Below, piece after piece: positions 62,881 to 64,000 of a stretch of DNA of 64,000 nucleotides. Numbering within the stretch: the first letter of the stretch is position 1; each line of letters begins with the position of its first letter. Below the pieces are notes generated by a model, which saw only the letters and a program-made list of their open reading frames with translations, did not search any database and was not told where the DNA came from. The DNA comes from Rhizomys pruinosus. Taxonomy: Eukaryota > Chordata > Mammalia > Rodentia > Spalacidae. Made by a program: the position numbers and the translations under genes. The DNA lies in assembly GCA_009823505.1 (NCBI GenBank), contig VZQC01007061.1:613774-677773 (forward strand), in the 5' to 3' direction.

Positions 62881-63292
62881 AAATCCTCCCCCCCCCCACC
62901 CCAGTTATTATCAGGGATCAACATAGCACTCAACTTCGCATCAATCGTAGTGCATTAAGGAGAACACCAGAGAAGTGCCACCTATACTATAATATAAACC
63001 TACACCATACCCACTTAACGCAAGCTGTCCTATGAAAAAAGCCAAAAACCTCTCTCTCTGAATGAGGCTGGTCTTTTAGCTCTTATTCTGATTATGCCAG
63101 TACAGGGCTCAACTCTGACATGGACTCAAGCAGACAGTTCAAGGTACCAAATGATGCATTAATAGGTGTATTAATTGGATGGACCATCAAATAAGACTAG
63201 GGAAGTGGCTATTAGTAAAGTCCTTGCTTGTGTAAGCATGAGTTTCTAAAATCAATATCCCTACCTCATGTTTATAAAAAAGCAAGAGTGTA
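62881..63292. other. Unassigned sequence
   Basis: No convincing repeat or exon. The right part may already belong to the L1. Confidence 0.4.
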
Positions 63293-64000
63293 ATAAAAAT
63301 CAATGGCCTTTTTTACTACCAACAGCATAACTGAGGAAAGATTCAAAGGAGACCCTCCCTCCTCACAATAGCCTCAAAAATAAAATTAAATCCTTAGGAT
63401 AACAACCTAACCAAAGCAGCCAAAGTATCTCTACAACAAAACATTTTTTTTTTTAAACTCTTTAAAGAAAGAAATTGAGACAGAAGACATCAGAAGATAA
63501 GGACCTAAAAAAAACTCATGGATTGGCGAAATTACAAATTGATAAAAATGTCCATTTTTTACCGAAACTACTTTGTATAGATTTTAACAAAAAAATCCCC
63601 AATCATAAATCCCAAGTTTCTTCAGGTCTTGGAAATCATAACGAGTTACTTAAATTCATTTTGGAAAAACAAAAGACCCCAAATAGCCAAAACATTACCC
63701 TGAGTGAATAATGAACTACCAGGGGGGTCTCTATTCCTAGACTTCAATACTATACTACGGGCTTGTCATAATACTGTCACCAAAACAGACTGTTGACCAA
63801 TGGAAACCGTTTAAGATCCTAATTCTGTGCATCATCATTTCAGCCATATCATTATTTGACATAGGGGGCCAAGATAACCACGATTGGAGGAAAGATCAGA
63901 TCTTTCTGTAATTGTTGGTGTTGCAAAACTGGTATCCACCATTTGTAGAAGAATTAAGTTAAACCCCTACCTCTCTGCCCTGTACAAAAGTGAATCGCAG
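63293..64000 (+). pseudogene. Decayed L1 LINE ORF2 fragment
   Basis: Conserved L1 ORF2 landmarks appear in order on the plus strand: AAAAATCAATGGCC (63295), CTCACAATAGCCTCAAAAATA, AACCTAACCAAAG, CTCATGGATTGGCGAAATTA, TTTTGGAAAAACAAAAGACCCC, GACTGTTGACCAATGGAA and TGTAGAAGAATTAAG near the right edge. They correspond to the C-terminal part of the reverse-transcriptase protein downstream of the catalytic domain. Stops and frameshifts are frequent; the longest remnant frame is 63475-63711. The element continues beyond the window. Confidence 0.85.

Larger units (their letters stand above)
19979..64000 (-). other. Spop: Probable long 5' intron or upstream region of Spop
   Basis: 44 kb without a recognisable coding exon, CpG-rich promoter or second gene, consistent with the long 5' intron of mammalian SPOP. 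Non-coding first exons could lie here, but I cannot see them. Confidence 0.55.

Noticed and set aside
63475..63711. 78-codon plus-strand frame as a host gene
   Set aside because: Its surroundings align with L1 ORF2 landmarks in order. It is a decayed retrotransposon remnant.

Overview
The window is intronic and exonic DNA of a rodent, almost certainly a muroid or close relative (Myodonta) other than house mouse or rat. It is saturated with B1 (7SL-derived) and B2/B3-type (tRNA-derived) SINEs plus a few ID and B4 copies, a rodent-only repertoire. The young B2-type copies and the B1 3' ends (GGGAGACCCTGTCTCAAAAAGACC) do not match the mouse or rat consensus sequences I know. There is no bacterial-style gene content. 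Almost all open frames longer than 60 codons are antisense readings of SINEs or of simple repeats.

The only host gene I can support is Spop (speckle-type BTB/POZ protein, the substrate adaptor of CUL3 ubiquitin ligase). It lies on the minus strand as six coding exons with consensus splice sites: 19836-19913 (start codon), 19130-19251, 15187-15338, 14951-15078, 4355-4532 and 236-291. Spliced in that order they give 714 bases, an unbroken 238 codons covering the N-terminus, the complete MATH domain and the first part of the BTB domain. As far as I can recall the human protein, the residues are identical. The remaining BTB, BACK and nuclear-localisation part lies beyond base 1. The 44 kb from about 19980 to 64000 is upstream in gene sense. 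It has no recognisable coding exon, CpG island or promoter and is best read as the long 5' intron of Spop, possibly with unseen non-coding first exons.

Layout: 1-20000 holds the Spop coding exons with repeat-filled introns. 20000-25400 holds B1/B2 copies, an ancient MER5-like DNA transposon, and two inverted copies of an unidentified retroposed sequence. 25400-45000 is SINE-dense, with groups of tandem B1 copies that share one target motif. 45000-46600 is a damaged, indel-rich SINE cluster with a 45-base poly-C run. 49700-50300 is an L1 3' end split by a young SINE with a clear target-site duplication. 51150-51490 is a tandem duplication carrying an expanded TATC microsatellite. 56470-59300 is a medium-reiteration rodent repeat with internal direct repeats, itself invaded by four SINEs. 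60000-62550 is again indel-rich. 63290-64000 is a decayed L1 ORF2 fragment.

I see no operon, CRISPR array, novel enzyme system or other new functional system. The most interesting material concerns repeat biology: an internally duplicated SINE subfamily, B2-B1 composites, reused insertion targets and the unidentified retroposed element. It also concerns assembly quality, because several patches look like unpolished sequence.
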